NCBI GenBank assembly: GCA_965208065.1
Contig: OZ242313.1
Coordinates: 4,836,001 to 4,900,000 of the forward strand
Reading direction: 5' to 3'
DNA from: Bin103 sp002238925
GTDB lineage: Bacteria > Spirochaetota > Spirochaetia > SZUA-6 > Bin103
Length of the DNA stretch: 64,000 nt
A program made the position numbers and the translations under genes. This document shows, one piece after another, positions 6,970-15,944 of the stretch (the first letter of the stretch is position 1; each line of letters starts with the position of its first letter). The notes under the pieces were generated by a model that had not been told where the DNA came from, made no database searches, and saw nothing but the letters and a program-made list of their open reading frames with translations.

Positions 6970-8424
6970 TCAGGAGCACCAGGCGTACTCTCCGGGGCCG
7001 GTGACGTGGAGGAGCGCGGCGATCGCCCGGCGCATTGCTTCCACCCGCGGACCGTGCTCCGCGGCGGCGGCCAGATTGCGCATCTCGCGCGGGTCGTCGG
7101 CCAAGTGGTAGAGCTCGTCGCTGTCGTGCCGGTTGCGTACGTACTTCCAGTCGCCGTCGCGCAGCATCACGTGCGCGGCGAGCAGTTCCGGCGCCAGGTT
7201 GCCATGCTCCGCCGCGTCCCGGCTGGTGATGGCGGCGATCTCGGCCAGCACCGGGGCCGGCTCCGGCTCGACGCCGCGGCGCAGCGGGCCGGCGATGGAG
7301 CGCCCGTCCAGGGGTTCGGGAATCGGCGCCCCCGCCAGCTCCAGGAGGGTCGGCATCAGGTCCACGCCGCCGACCGGGCAATGCACCTCGCCGCCGGCGG
7401 GCAGCCCGTCCGGCCACGCCAGGACACACGGCACCCGTACCGACTCCTCGTACATCAGGCACTTCTCCACAAAGCCGTGGTCGCCGAGCAGCTCGCCGTG
7501 ATCGCTGCTGAACACCACCACGGTGTCGTCCGCCACGCCGAGCCGCCGCAGGTGGCCGAGCAAGCGGCCCATCTCGGCATCGACGTGGGTAACCAGGGCG
7601 TAGTAGTGCGCCAACATGCGCCGGTAGGAGCGGTCGTCGAGCGTGCCGGGCGGGATGCGGAACATCGCATCGTGCTGGTAGCGAGGCTTGCCGGCCAGCG
7701 GGTCGTGGCGGGTCGCCGGCAGCGGCACCTCGTGTTCGGGGTAGCGCGCGAGCAATTCCGGCATCACCAGCATCTCCGGGTGCGGATCCTTGACGCCGCA
7801 CAGCAGGAAGAAGGGCGCGCCGGCCAGACCGTCGAGCAGTTCGATGGCACGGTCCACGGTCCAGGTGGTGCGCTGCTGGCGCGGGTCGTCGATGGTGCCG
7901 AACGGCAGCGTGTTGGGCCCGTAGCGCTGCACCTCGGCGGCGCCATGCCGGTAGGGGTTGGCCACGCCGCAGTCGGCGAAGTAGCGCACCAGCGGATCGT
8001 TCGGGTCGCGGTGGTAGCGGTAGGTGGCCCAGCCGGCGTCGAAGCCGTGCTGCGGGTGCTCGTCATCGCCGAGGTGCCATACGCCGGCGTTGGCGCAGCG
8101 GTAGCCGTCGGCGGCGAGCACGTCGGCGATGGTTGCCACGTCTTCGCGCATGCGGCAGCCGGGCCGGTTGGCGCGCTTGGGCCCGTAGTTGACCAGTTGC
8201 CCGGTGGCGTGCGGATAGAGGCCGCTCAGCCAGCTCGCGCGCGCCGGCGAACACACCGGCGACGCGCAGTAGGCGTTGCGCAGCACCACCCCGCGGCGTG
8301 CCAGGGCGTCGATGTTGGGGGTGTGCACGTAGCCGCTGCCGGTACAGCCGAGCGCATCCCAGCGCAACTGGTCGCACATCACCCAGAGAATATTGGGCCG
8401 CCGCTCCGCGGCCGGCGATTGCAT
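6970..8424 (-). CDS. Type I sulfatase (paralogue of the sulfatase at 27035)
   Basis: 484 residues, no signal peptide. The formylglycine motif is CSPARASWLSG with Cys58 as the residue converted to formylglycine; N-terminal metal ligands lie in NILWVMCDQLRWD, and SSDHGELLGDHG supplies the later metal/sulfate-binding residues. I start at the ATG at 8424, 8 nt after AAGGAG, because an upstream in-frame extension is low-complexity Arg-rich sequence. The C-terminus ends GPGEYAWC, nearly as in the sulfatase at 27035 (GPGLYDWC). First gene of the minus-strand operon. It hydrolyses a sulfate ester; the substrate is not deducible. A cytoplasmic location implies an imported sulfated substrate. Confidence 0.92.
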   Translation of the reverse strand: MQSPAAERRPNILWVMCDQLRWDALGCTGSGYVHTPNIDALARRGVVLRNAYCASPVCSPARASWLSGLYPHATGQLVNYGPKRANRPGCRMREDVATIADVLAADGYRCANAGVWHLGDDEHPQHGFDAGWATYRYHRDPNDPLVRYFADCGVANPYRHGAAEVQRYGPNTLPFGTIDDPRQQRTTWTVDRAIELLDGLAGAPFFLLCGVKDPHPEMLVMPELLARYPEHEVPLPATRHDPLAGKPRYQHDAMFRIPPGTLDDRSYRRMLAHYYALVTHVDAEMGRLLGHLRRLGVADDTVVVFSSDHGELLGDHGFVEKCLMYEESVRVPCVLAWPDGLPAGGEVHCPVGGVDLMPTLLELAGAPIPEPLDGRSIAGPLRRGVEPEPAPVLAEIAAITSRDAAEHGNLAPELLAAHVMLRDGDWKYVRNRHDSDELYHLADDPREMRNLAAAAEHGPRVEAMRRAIAALLHVTGPGEYAWCS

Positions 8425-8519
8425 GCAACGTACTCCTTTCGCTGGCCGCCGCGCGCATACCCGCACGGCTTGCGCCGCCCGTACACACACGGCACACGTT
8501 CCCGGAGCGCCGGGCGGCG

Positions 8520-8548
8520 TTGACCGCGGCCGGCGGCGGCGGTAGCGT
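8520..8548 (+). promoter_or_regulatory. Candidate promoter in the divergent 8425-8635 region
   Basis: TTGACC (8520-8525), 17-nt spacer, TAGCGT (8543-8548; three of six consensus positions). It would drive the SDR-GH172-dehydrogenase genes. The rest of this 211-bp divergent gap is G/C-rich; I see no further gene in it. It must also hold the promoter of the sulfatase operon on the other strand. Confidence 0.35.
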
Positions 8549-8635
8549 GAGGTGGCGGTGGGGCGGCCTGGGCCACCCTACCCCACATCGTTCGCGGCGC
8601 GCGACGGCTCCGGCGGGCAGAGGAAGGGACAACAG

Positions 8636-9463
8636 ATGTACGATTTGCAGGGACAGGTAGCGCTGGTCACGGGTGCCGGCGGCGAACTCGGTATCGGCTA
8701 CGCCATTGCGAGGCGGCTGGCCGAGGAGGGCGCGGACGTGGTGGTGAACGACGTCAGCGCGCGGCCCTACCCGGACGCCGAGTGGGGCGGGCTGGACGCC
8801 GCGGTCGCCGCGATCGAGGCACTCGGGCGCCGCTCCGCGGCCGTGGTGGCGGATGTGGGCGACCCGGAGCAGGCGGACCGCATGGTTGCGGAGACGGTAG
8901 AGAAGATGGGGCGCATCGACATCCTGGTGAACAACGCCGGTACGCTCGCCGGCTGGGACCGGGTGCCGGTGGTGGAGCTGGAGGTGGACCTGTGGGACGC
9001 GGTGCAGCGGACCAACGTGCGCGGCACCTACCTGGTGTCGCGCGCGGCGGCGCGCCACATGCTGGAGCGCGGCGGCGGCGGGCGGGTAATCAACATCTCG
9101 TCGATCGCCGGCAGAACGGGGACCGCCCGCTATTCGGCCTACAACGCCTCCAAGTTCGCCGTGATCGGCTTCACCCAGGCGCTCGCCCAGGAGCTCGCGC
9201 CGGCCGGCATCACCGTCAACGTGGTGTGTCCCGGCCTGGTGGATACCGAGCGGGTCGTGCCGCTCGCCGAAACGGCGTTCCCGAACCTGGACCCCGACAC
9301 CAGGCTGCGCAAGTTCAAGGAAGGTTACCTGGCGCGGAACCCGCTCGGCCGGATCGCCGAAGCCGCCGACGTCGCCAACACGGCCGCGTTCCTGGCCTCC
9401 GCGGAGGCCTCGTACCTCACCGGCATCGCCATGAACGTGTGCGGCGGGGTACGCATGGACTGA
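8636..9463 (+). CDS. SDR family NAD(P)-dependent oxidoreductase
   Basis: 275 residues, a classical short-chain dehydrogenase. Cofactor motif TGAGGELGIG (12-21), NNAG (99-102), catalytic Ser155/156 in NISSIAG, and Tyr169-x3-Lys173 (YNASK). ATG at 8636 preceded by AGGAAGGG. The family oxidises or reduces secondary alcohols, sugars or hydroxy acids. It is divergent from the sulfatase operon and upstream of a GH172-like gene, so an oxidoreduction of the released sugar is plausible. Exact substrate unknown. Confidence 0.92.
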   Translation: MYDLQGQVALVTGAGGELGIGYAIARRLAEEGADVVVNDVSARPYPDAEWGGLDAAVAAIEALGRRSAAVVADVGDPEQADRMVAETVEKMGRIDILVNNAGTLAGWDRVPVVELEVDLWDAVQRTNVRGTYLVSRAAARHMLERGGGGRVINISSIAGRTGTARYSAYNASKFAVIGFTQALAQELAPAGITVNVVCPGLVDTERVVPLAETAFPNLDPDTRLRKFKEGYLARNPLGRIAEAADVANTAAFLASAEASYLTGIAMNVCGGVRMD

Positions 9464-9562
9464 CGCGGCGCACGACCACGCGCTGGCGGCGAGACCCGCG
9501 GCGCCGCACCCGACGAACCGCCCGTGGGTGCGCCACGGCCACGCCGCGCCGCGCTGCCCGGT

Positions 9563-9592
9563 TTGCGCCACGGCGGCGCGCTCCCGTACAGT
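9563..9592 (+). promoter_or_regulatory. Promoter placing the 9601 start at or near the mRNA 5' end
   Basis: TTGCGC (9563-9568), 18-nt spacer, TACAGT (9587-9592), then only 8 nt to the ATG at 9601, with no Shine-Dalgarno in between. This is a leaderless-type arrangement, with the same -35 and spacer as upstream of the tagaturonate epimerase gene. Confidence 0.45.
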
Positions 9593-9600
9593 AGCGTCAC

Positions 9601-10734
9601 ATGTACGACCATCTTGCTACGCTTTCCCGCGGACGCACCGGGCGGGTTTCCTCGTGGGACACCAGCGGCCGCAACCAGGACCGCTGGCTGCTGAAGCCCG
9701 GGGAGGCGCGTGTGCTCGCCGACCTGGAAGGCCCCGGCGTCATCACCCACCTCTGGTTCACCCAGCGCAACCACTACCGCGAGTGCCTGCTGCGCATCAC
9801 CTGGGACGACGCACCCGCGCCCAGCATCGTGGCGCCGCTCGGCGACTTCTTCGGCCTTGGCCACGGCATCGTGAACAGCTACCAGTCGGCCCTGTTCACG
9901 GCGTCGACCAGGTCGAACAACCGCTTCAACGAAGGTTGTGCCCTGAACAGCTACATGCCCATGCCGTTCCGGCGCCGGGCGCTGGTGGAACTGGTCAACG
10001 AGAGCGGCGAGGAGCACCTGCAGTACTTCTACGTCGACTACGAACGGCTGGACGAACCGCGTGCCGACACCGGTTACCTGCACGCCGAGTTCCGCCGCGC
10101 CAACCCGTTCGGGGGCTGGGGCCACGAAGTCCGGGTCAACACGCCGGAATCCAACATCGTCAACCTGGGGCGCGAGGCGTGGGACAACAACTACGTGATC
10201 CTGGACGCGCGCGGGTGCGGGCACTACCTCGGCTGCAACCTGTCGGTGACCAACTTCCAGGGCACCTGGTGGGGCGAGGGCGACGACATGATCTGGGTGG
10301 ACGGCTACCGCTGGCCGCCCGACCTGCACGGCACCGGCAGCGAGGACTACCTGAACCAGGCGTGGCAGATGCAGGACAACGCCTTCCTGCGCAACGGCTC
10401 GTCGATCTTCGAGGACAACACCGGCGGCTACCAGACCAGCTACGTGCTGCACCTGGAGAACCCGGTGCGCTTCCGGAAGGAGATCAAGGTGACCATCGAG
10501 CACGGCCACGGCAACCACCTGGCCAACGAGATGGCCTCCACCGCGTACTGGTACGCCGCCGACCCGGCCGCCGCGGCCGCGCCGCCTCCGATGGCCGCCC
10601 GCCTGCCGGTACTGCGCGACAACCAAGACAACTGGCTGCACGACCCGGAGCGCCGCCGCCCGGGCCCCACCGTACCGGTGAACGCCGAGATGGCTGCCAT
10701 GAAGGCGCGCGCCGCGCGCGCATCGGAGGAGTAG
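9601..10734 (+). CDS. GH172-like (DUF2961) glycoside hydrolase family protein
   Basis: 377 residues. It carries the DUF2961 hallmarks LEGPGVITHLWFT (42-54), WWGEGDDMIWVDG (223-235) and GTGSEDY (244-250); the acidic residues in the last motif belong to the catalytic region in the characterised GH172 enzymes. Known GH172 members act on difructose anhydride or release D-arabinofuranose, so an exo-acting furanosidase is the best guess. There is no signal peptide. Gene order SDR-GH172-dehydrogenase, next to a sulfatase operon, suggests a pathway for a sulfated glycoside. A Pro/Ala-rich loop (about 322-335) interrupts the C-terminal part. Confidence 0.85.
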   Translation: MYDHLATLSRGRTGRVSSWDTSGRNQDRWLLKPGEARVLADLEGPGVITHLWFTQRNHYRECLLRITWDDAPAPSIVAPLGDFFGLGHGIVNSYQSALFTASTRSNNRFNEGCALNSYMPMPFRRRALVELVNESGEEHLQYFYVDYERLDEPRADTGYLHAEFRRANPFGGWGHEVRVNTPESNIVNLGREAWDNNYVILDARGCGHYLGCNLSVTNFQGTWWGEGDDMIWVDGYRWPPDLHGTGSEDYLNQAWQMQDNAFLRNGSSIFEDNTGGYQTSYVLHLENPVRFRKEIKVTIEHGHGNHLANEMASTAYWYAADPAAAAAPPPMAARLPVLRDNQDNWLHDPERRRPGPTVPVNAEMAAMKARAARASEE

Positions 10735-10738
10735 CAGG

Positions 10739-11818
10739 ATGCCACGCGCGCTGATGGCGGTGGCGCCGCGCACTACCGAGCTGGTCGAGTACGACGAGCC
10801 GCCGCTCGGCGACCGCGACCTCCGCATCAGGAGCGAGTTTGCCGCTCCCAAGCACGGCACCGAGTCGCACGCCTACCTGGACGACCAGCGCCGGCTGGCA
10901 CGGCGGTTCCACCCCGAGTACCGCATCTTCGTCCCGGCGGCGGGCGAAGCGGTAACGCCGTTTCCCCGCCGCCTCGGCAACATGACCGTGGGCACGGTGA
11001 CCGCGACCGGCGCCGCGGTTACCCGGTTCAAGGTGGGCGACCGCGTGTACGGCCACCTGCCGATCCGGGAGACCCACACGGTGTCGGAGGACGGCCCTTT
11101 CAAGTCGAAGGCCGCCGGCCCGCGCGAGCAGGAGCTGCACTTGGTGCCGCCGGAGCTGTCGCCCGAGCAGGTGGTGCTGCTCGACCCCGCCCACTTCGCG
11201 CTGGCCGCGGTGCGCGACGCCAACGTGCGGGTCGGCGAGCGGGTGGCGGTATTCGGCCTCGGCGCCATCGGCCTGCTGATCCTGCAGATGACCCTCCTGA
11301 GCGGCGCCACGACCGTGTATGCCGTCGACCCGCTGCCGTCGCGCCGCGCACTCGCCCGCCGCCTCGGCGCGGCTGCTTGTTACGATCCGGCCGCCCACGA
11401 CGTGGGGCTGGAGATCAAGCAGGCCACCGCCGGCGCCGGCGTCGACGTGGCCATTGAGGTGAGCGGCAATTACGGGGCGCTGCAGGACGCGGTCCGCGCC
11501 GTGCACTACTCCGGCCTGGTGGTGACCGTGTCCAACTACCACGGTCCCGGCACCGCCCTGCACCTGGACGAGGAGTGGCACCTGACCCGGGTGACGGTGC
11601 GCAGCAGCATGCCGGTGTGGGGCAACCCGTCCCGCGACCACCCGCTGTGGGACGACCGCCGAGTCGAAGAAACCGCCCTGCAACTGATGCGCGCAGGCCG
11701 GCTGCAGAGCGACGGCCTGGTGCACCCGGTCGTCCCTTTCGAGCAGTCCGCCGAAGCCTACCACTGGATCCACGACACCCCCGACCGCGTAGTAAAACTC
11801 GGCATCCGCTTCCCGTGA
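10739..11818 (+). CDS. Medium-chain dehydrogenase/reductase, zinc-ligand-poor type
   Basis: 359 residues with an MDR cofactor domain: GLGAIG at 173-178 and a VDP segment after the next strand, suggesting NAD(P). In the catalytic domain the usual Cys of GxCGTD is absent (FAAPKHGTE, 34-42), and the four-Cys structural zinc lobe is missing. It therefore either lacks catalytic zinc or uses other ligands. Four nt separate it from the GH172-like gene, so they are co-transcribed. Likely role: oxidation of a sugar or cyclitol released by its neighbours. Confidence 0.85.
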   Translation: MPRALMAVAPRTTELVEYDEPPLGDRDLRIRSEFAAPKHGTESHAYLDDQRRLARRFHPEYRIFVPAAGEAVTPFPRRLGNMTVGTVTATGAAVTRFKVGDRVYGHLPIRETHTVSEDGPFKSKAAGPREQELHLVPPELSPEQVVLLDPAHFALAAVRDANVRVGERVAVFGLGAIGLLILQMTLLSGATTVYAVDPLPSRRALARRLGAAACYDPAAHDVGLEIKQATAGAGVDVAIEVSGNYGALQDAVRAVHYSGLVVTVSNYHGPGTALHLDEEWHLTRVTVRSSMPVWGNPSRDHPLWDDRRVEETALQLMRAGRLQSDGLVHPVVPFEQSAEAYHWIHDTPDRVVKLGIRFP

Positions 11819-11846
11819 CCGGCCGGACTGGAACTCGCGGATTGAA

Positions 11847-11884
11847 AGTTGCGCGTAGAGCCGCCAATAGTTGCGCGTATAGCC
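11847..11884. repeat. Two 16-bp direct repeats, 22 bp apart, upstream of a sulfatase gene
   Basis: AGTTGCGCGTAGAGCC (11847-11862) and AGTTGCGCGTATAGCC (11869-11884) differ at one base. Their 22-bp period equals about two helical turns, and GTTGCGC of the second copy is also mirrored by GCGCAAC at 11889-11895. This is the geometry expected of paired regulator sites, 60-90 bp above the sulfatase promoter. Confidence 0.5.
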
Positions 11885-11940
11885 TTGTGCGCAACCATTG
11901 GCGACGCAGAGTGGCACGGAACGTACAGGCGCGGGGCTTG

Positions 11941-11969
11941 TAGACATGGAACCACGGCGCCGGTATCAC
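11941..11969 (+). promoter_or_regulatory. Leaderless-type promoter of the sulfatase gene
   Basis: TAGACA (11941-11946), 17-nt spacer, TATCAC (11964-11969), then 7 nt to the ATG at 11977. No Shine-Dalgarno lies between. Confidence 0.45.
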
Positions 11970-11976
11970 TCGGGTC

Positions 11977-13452
11977 ATGAACCGCGCGCCCAATATTCTT
12001 TTCGTAATGAGCGACGATCATGCGTCGCATGCGATGAGCTGCTACGGCAGCCGCATCAACCGTACGCCCCATCTGGACCGCATCGCGGACGGCGGGATGC
12101 GGTTCGACAACTGCTTCTGCACCAACTCGATCTGCACGCCGAGCCGGGCCGCGATCCTGACTGGCACCTACAACCACGTGAACGGCGTCACCACGCTGGA
12201 CACCATGATGGACAACCGCCTGCAGACGTTCCCGAAGCTGCTGCAGGCCGCCGGCTACCAGACCGCGCACGTCGGCAAGTGGCACCTGGGCCAGGGCCCG
12301 GCGCACTGGCCCACCGGGTTCGACTACTGGACCGTATTCCCCGGCCAGGGCCGTTATCACAACCCCGAAATGGTGGAGATGACCGAACACAAGGTGGTCC
12401 CGGGCTACGCCACCGACATCGTGACCGACCAGTCGCTGCACTGGCTTGAGCAGCGCGACCGTTCACGGCCCTTCCTGCTGATGTGCCACCACAAGGCGCC
12501 GCACCGCCCCTGGGACCCGCATCCACGCCACGCGCGCCGCTACGAACACGAGGAAATCCCCTACCCGGAGACCTTCGACGACGACTACGCGCACCGCGCA
12601 CGCGCCGCGGCGGCCGCCGAGATGCGCATTGAACGCGATTTCATTGCCAGCGACGTGAAGGTGGACCCGCCCGATCCCGCCAATCCGCGCCGCCGGCTCG
12701 GCGCCGGCACCGCCTCGCTCACCCCCGCCGGCGGCGAACCGGTGGCGTTTGCATCGCCCCACGAGCGCAAGCGCTGGCTCTATCAGCGCTACATCAAGGA
12801 CTACCTGCGCTGCGTGGACGCGATCGACGAGGGCGTCGGACGGCTGCTCGACTACCTGGACGACGACGGGATCGCCGACGACACCATCGTGATCTACACC
12901 TCCGACCAGGGCTTCTTTCTCGGCGACCACGGCTGGTACGACAAGCGGTTCATGTACGAGGAGTCGCTGCGCATGCCATTCATCGTGCGCTACCCGCGCG
13001 CGGTGCAGCCGGGCAGCGTCAACGGCGACATGATCCTGAACGTCGACTTCGCCGAGACCTTCCTGGACTACGCGGGGGTGGCGATTCCGGACGACATGCA
13101 GGGCCGCTCGTTCCGCCCGCTGCTCGAGGGCGCCACGCCCGCCGACTGGCGCACCGCCATGTACTACCGCTACTGGATGCACGGCGCGCACCACAACACG
13201 TGGGCGCACTACGGGGTGCGCACGCTCACCCACAAGCTGATCTACTACTACGCCGACCCGCTCGCCATACCCGGCAACACGGGAACACGCGAGGAGCCTG
13301 AGTGGGAGCTGTTCGACCTGCGGCGCGACCCGCGCGAGATGCATTCGGTGTACGGCGACCCGGCCAACGCCGCGCTGACCGGCGATCTGACCGCGCTCCT
13401 GCACGATCTGCAGGCCGCCGTCGGCGACCAGCCCTACCTGCCCGGCCAATAG
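11977..13452 (+). CDS. Type I sulfatase
   Basis: 491 residues, no signal peptide. The formylglycine motif is CTPSRAAILTG with Cys53; metal ligands include Asp13-Asp14 (MSDDHASH), GKWHLG (about 107-112) is the catalytic Lys/His segment, and TSDQGFFLGDHG supplies the C-terminal metal site. It resembles glycan or glycosaminoglycan sulfatases more than the CSPAR pair in this window; the region about 195-255 is an insertion rich in Ala, Arg and Pro. It leads a likely unit with an aldo/keto reductase and a hydroxyacid dehydrogenase. Confidence 0.92.
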   Translation: MNRAPNILFVMSDDHASHAMSCYGSRINRTPHLDRIADGGMRFDNCFCTNSICTPSRAAILTGTYNHVNGVTTLDTMMDNRLQTFPKLLQAAGYQTAHVGKWHLGQGPAHWPTGFDYWTVFPGQGRYHNPEMVEMTEHKVVPGYATDIVTDQSLHWLEQRDRSRPFLLMCHHKAPHRPWDPHPRHARRYEHEEIPYPETFDDDYAHRARAAAAAEMRIERDFIASDVKVDPPDPANPRRRLGAGTASLTPAGGEPVAFASPHERKRWLYQRYIKDYLRCVDAIDEGVGRLLDYLDDDGIADDTIVIYTSDQGFFLGDHGWYDKRFMYEESLRMPFIVRYPRAVQPGSVNGDMILNVDFAETFLDYAGVAIPDDMQGRSFRPLLEGATPADWRTAMYYRYWMHGAHHNTWAHYGVRTLTHKLIYYYADPLAIPGNTGTREEPEWELFDLRRDPREMHSVYGDPANAALTGDLTALLHDLQAAVGDQPYLPGQ

Positions 13453-13538
13453 CAGCCCGCCGTCAGTGTGCCATCGCGCCCATGGCGCGGCGCCCGCCGC
13501 GCTGGCGTGGCAGTAGGACGGCGGTGTACGATTGTGCC

Positions 13539-14492
13539 ATGAGTGACCAGATTCCGACCCGCCCGCTCGGTGCGACCGGGGAGCGGGTGTCGATGCTCGG
13601 CATGGGCGGCGCCCACGTCGCCGGCGCCGGGGCCGCCAACTCGGACCAGGAGGTGGTACGCATCATCGAGCACGCGATAGATCGCGGGGTGACGTTCATG
13701 GACAACGCCTGGGAGTACAACGGGGGCCGCTCGGAAACCCTCATGGGGCAGGCGATCGAGCACCGCCGCGACGAAGTGTTCCTGATGACCAAGGTGTGCG
13801 CCCGCGACCGTGCCGGCGCGCTGTCCAACCTGGACGACAGCCTGCGCCGCCTGCGCACCGATGTGATCGACCTGTGGCAGTTTCACGAGATCAACTACGC
13901 CAACGACGATGAGCTGGTGTTCGCCGCCGACGGCGCCGCCGAGGCGGCCAGCAAGGCGCTGGCCGACGGCAAGGTGCGCTACGTCGGTTGCACCGGCCAC
14001 AAGGATCCCGCCTACCTGCTGGGGATGCTCGGCCACGAGTTCCCCTGGGCATCGGTGCAGATGCCGGTGACGGTATTGGACCCGCACTACAAGAGCTTCA
14101 TCCGCGGCGTGCTGCCAGAGGCACGGCGGCGCGGCATCGGCGTGCTCGGCATGAAGGCGCTCGGCGGCCGCACCCAGTTCCTGGGCGCGGCGGGGCTGAC
14201 CGCGGCCGACTGCCTGCGCTTCGCCATGTCGCAACCGGTCGCGACGCTGATCTCCGGGATGACCACCACCGAGATGGTCGACCACAACAGCGCCCTGGCA
14301 CGCGGCTTCACGCCGATGAGTGCGGCCGAGCAGGAGGCGATTCTCGCCCGCGTGCGACCGGTGGCCGCCGACGGACGCCTGGAGTGGTACAAGTCGACGC
14401 AGGCATTCGACGCCCCCCCGCACCGCCACCAGCACGGCTTCCCGCAAGCCGAAGAGCTGCCGTTGATGGTCGGCGACCCGAGGTCGGCATGA
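13539..14492 (+). CDS. Aldo/keto reductase
   Basis: 317 residues. The AKR tetrad is Asp55, Tyr60 (DNAWEY), Lys85 (LMTKVCA) and His116 (LWQFHEI). NADPH-dependent reduction of aldehydes or ketoses is the family reaction. No Shine-Dalgarno is present; TACGAT ends 6 nt before the ATG at 13539. Its stop overlaps the next gene's start (ATGA), so reductase and hydroxyacid dehydrogenase are made together. The 86-bp gap to the sulfatase holds only a small CGCGCC/GGCGCG hairpin. Confidence 0.9.
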   Translation: MSDQIPTRPLGATGERVSMLGMGGAHVAGAGAANSDQEVVRIIEHAIDRGVTFMDNAWEYNGGRSETLMGQAIEHRRDEVFLMTKVCARDRAGALSNLDDSLRRLRTDVIDLWQFHEINYANDDELVFAADGAAEAASKALADGKVRYVGCTGHKDPAYLLGMLGHEFPWASVQMPVTVLDPHYKSFIRGVLPEARRRGIGVLGMKALGGRTQFLGAAGLTAADCLRFAMSQPVATLISGMTTTEMVDHNSALARGFTPMSAAEQEAILARVRPVAADGRLEWYKSTQAFDAPPHRHQHGFPQAEELPLMVGDPRSA

Positions 14493-15433
14493 AGATCCTG
14501 GTCTGTTTCCCGTTCTCCGCCGCCGAGCGCGGCACGCTCGATGCAGTCGCCCGGCGCCACGGCGGCCACGAGGTGGTACACATCGACAACCCCGGCGACG
14601 CGCTGGCGATAGCAGGCGATGCCGAGGTGGTGATGGGCAACCTCACGCCCGGCCTGATGCTGGCCGCCCGCGAAGCGCGCTGGGCACACTCCTACAGCGC
14701 CGGTCTGGACAAGCTGCTGAACGAACAGGTGGCGGAGCTGCCGGTCACCCTCACCAACATGGCCGGCAAGTATGCCGTGCAGGGCGGCGAGCACGCCTGG
14801 GCATTCCTGCTCGCGCTGAGCCGCGGCGTCGGCCACGCGGCCGCGGTGAAGCGCTGGCAGCATGCGACCGTGTTGTCGCTGACCGGCGGCACGCTGCTGA
14901 TCATCGGCCTCGGCGGTTTCGGCCTGGAGACGCTGAAGCGCGCCGCCGGCTACGACATGACCGTGCTGGCCCTGGATCCGGTGCGCACGGCGGCGCCCGA
15001 CGGGGTGGCCGAGCTGCTGCCGCCTACCCGCGACAACCTGCACGCCTTTCTGGCGCGCGCCGACGCGGTGGCGGTGACCTGCCCCCTGATACCGGAAACC
15101 TACCACCTCATCGGCGCGGCGGAGCTGGCCGCGATGAAGCCCTCCGCCTACCTGGTCAACGTCAGCCGCGGCGGCATTGTCGACGAGCCGGCACTGATGG
15201 CGGCGCTGCGCGACGGGCAGATCGCCGGCGCCGGCCTGGACGTGACCGAGGTGGAGCCGGTACCCGACGACAGCCCGCTGTGGAGCACGCCCAACCTGAT
15301 TGTAACCCCGCACCGCGCCGGCGCGTCGCAGCGGCGGCGGGAGGAGACCCTGCAGTTCGCCGCCGAGCAGCTGGAGCGCTACCTGACCGGCCAGCCGCTC
15401 GCCAACGTCACCGACATGAAGGCCGGCTTCTGA
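14489..15433 (+). CDS. D-isomer-specific 2-hydroxyacid dehydrogenase
   Basis: 314 residues. The NAD(P)-binding motif GLGGFG lies at 140-145. The catalytic triad is Arg227 (NVSRGG), Glu256 (VTEVEP) and His275 (TPHRAG), in the standard order for this family. It interconverts 2-oxoacids and D-2-hydroxyacids, for example glyoxylate/glycerate-type compounds produced from sugar acids. It overlaps the aldo/keto reductase gene by 4 nt. Both could finish catabolism of the sugar freed by the upstream sulfatase. Confidence 0.92.
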   Translation: MKILVCFPFSAAERGTLDAVARRHGGHEVVHIDNPGDALAIAGDAEVVMGNLTPGLMLAAREARWAHSYSAGLDKLLNEQVAELPVTLTNMAGKYAVQGGEHAWAFLLALSRGVGHAAAVKRWQHATVLSLTGGTLLIIGLGGFGLETLKRAAGYDMTVLALDPVRTAAPDGVAELLPPTRDNLHAFLARADAVAVTCPLIPETYHLIGAAELAAMKPSAYLVNVSRGGIVDEPALMAALRDGQIAGAGLDVTEVEPVPDDSPLWSTPNLIVTPHRAGASQRRREETLQFAAEQLERYLTGQPLANVTDMKAGF

Positions 15434-15493
15434 GCGGGCTTGACGTACCGGCGCCTGGTAGCGTTTGCTGTTGCTCGTAGAAGAGGTTGAGGA

Positions 15494-15745
15494 ATGCCTG
15501 CTTACGATTACCACTGCGACACCAACGGGCGCACCATTGAAGTGAGCCACGCCATGACCACGCTGCTGCAGACCTGGGGCGAACTGTGCGACAGCGCCGA
15601 TCTCGATCCTGGCCAGACCCCGGTCGATGCTCCGCTGCGGCGCGTATTCTCGGCGCCGCTGATCGGCGGCAAGGAACCCGTCGCGGATGCGCAGCCGGCG
15701 CCGGGCGTGCCCTGCCAGCCCAACGGCTGCCCCTGCTGCCACTGA
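15494..15745 (+). CDS. FmdB-like zinc-ribbon protein
   Basis: 83 residues starting MPAYDYHC, the standard beginning of FmdB-type zinc ribbons. The family's second CxxC is replaced by a C-terminal cluster CQPNGCPCCH, so zinc ligands may come from Cys8 and this cluster. GAGGTTGAGGA precedes the ATG. FmdB was described as a regulator of amidase genes, but most relatives are of unknown function. It stands alone between the hydroxyacid dehydrogenase and PRPP synthetase. Confidence 0.75.
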   Translation: MPAYDYHCDTNGRTIEVSHAMTTLLQTWGELCDSADLDPGQTPVDAPLRRVFSAPLIGGKEPVADAQPAPGVPCQPNGCPCCH

Positions 15746-15905
15746 CGTACCACCCCCGTCGCCCGTACCGCCCGGGCGCCGCACTCGGCGCCGGCGGTCA
15801 CCGTGCCGGCGGCGGCGGCATCCGGGCCTGGGCCAGCCGGCCGGAACCCCGTGCACTGCGCCCCGCGGCTGCGTCTGACACGAGTCGACGCGAGTCTGAC
15901 GCGTC

Positions 15906-15935
15906 TTTACCGCGGCACCGCGCCGGTGGTACCGT
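15906..15935 (+). promoter_or_regulatory. Leaderless-type promoter of the PRPP synthetase gene
   Basis: TTTACC (15906-15911), 18-nt spacer, TACCGT (15930-15935), then 9 nt to the ATG at 15945, with no Shine-Dalgarno. The remaining part of the 199-bp gap has short GACGCG/TCTGAC repeats but no gene that I can support. Confidence 0.4.
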
Positions 15936-15944
15936 CAACCTCGC

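Noticed and set aside
6961..8523. Open plus-strand frame of about 520 codons opposite the sulfatase at 6970-8424
   Set aside because: Sense strand has the full sulfatase motif set. The antisense translation is low in hydrophobic core and has no domain.
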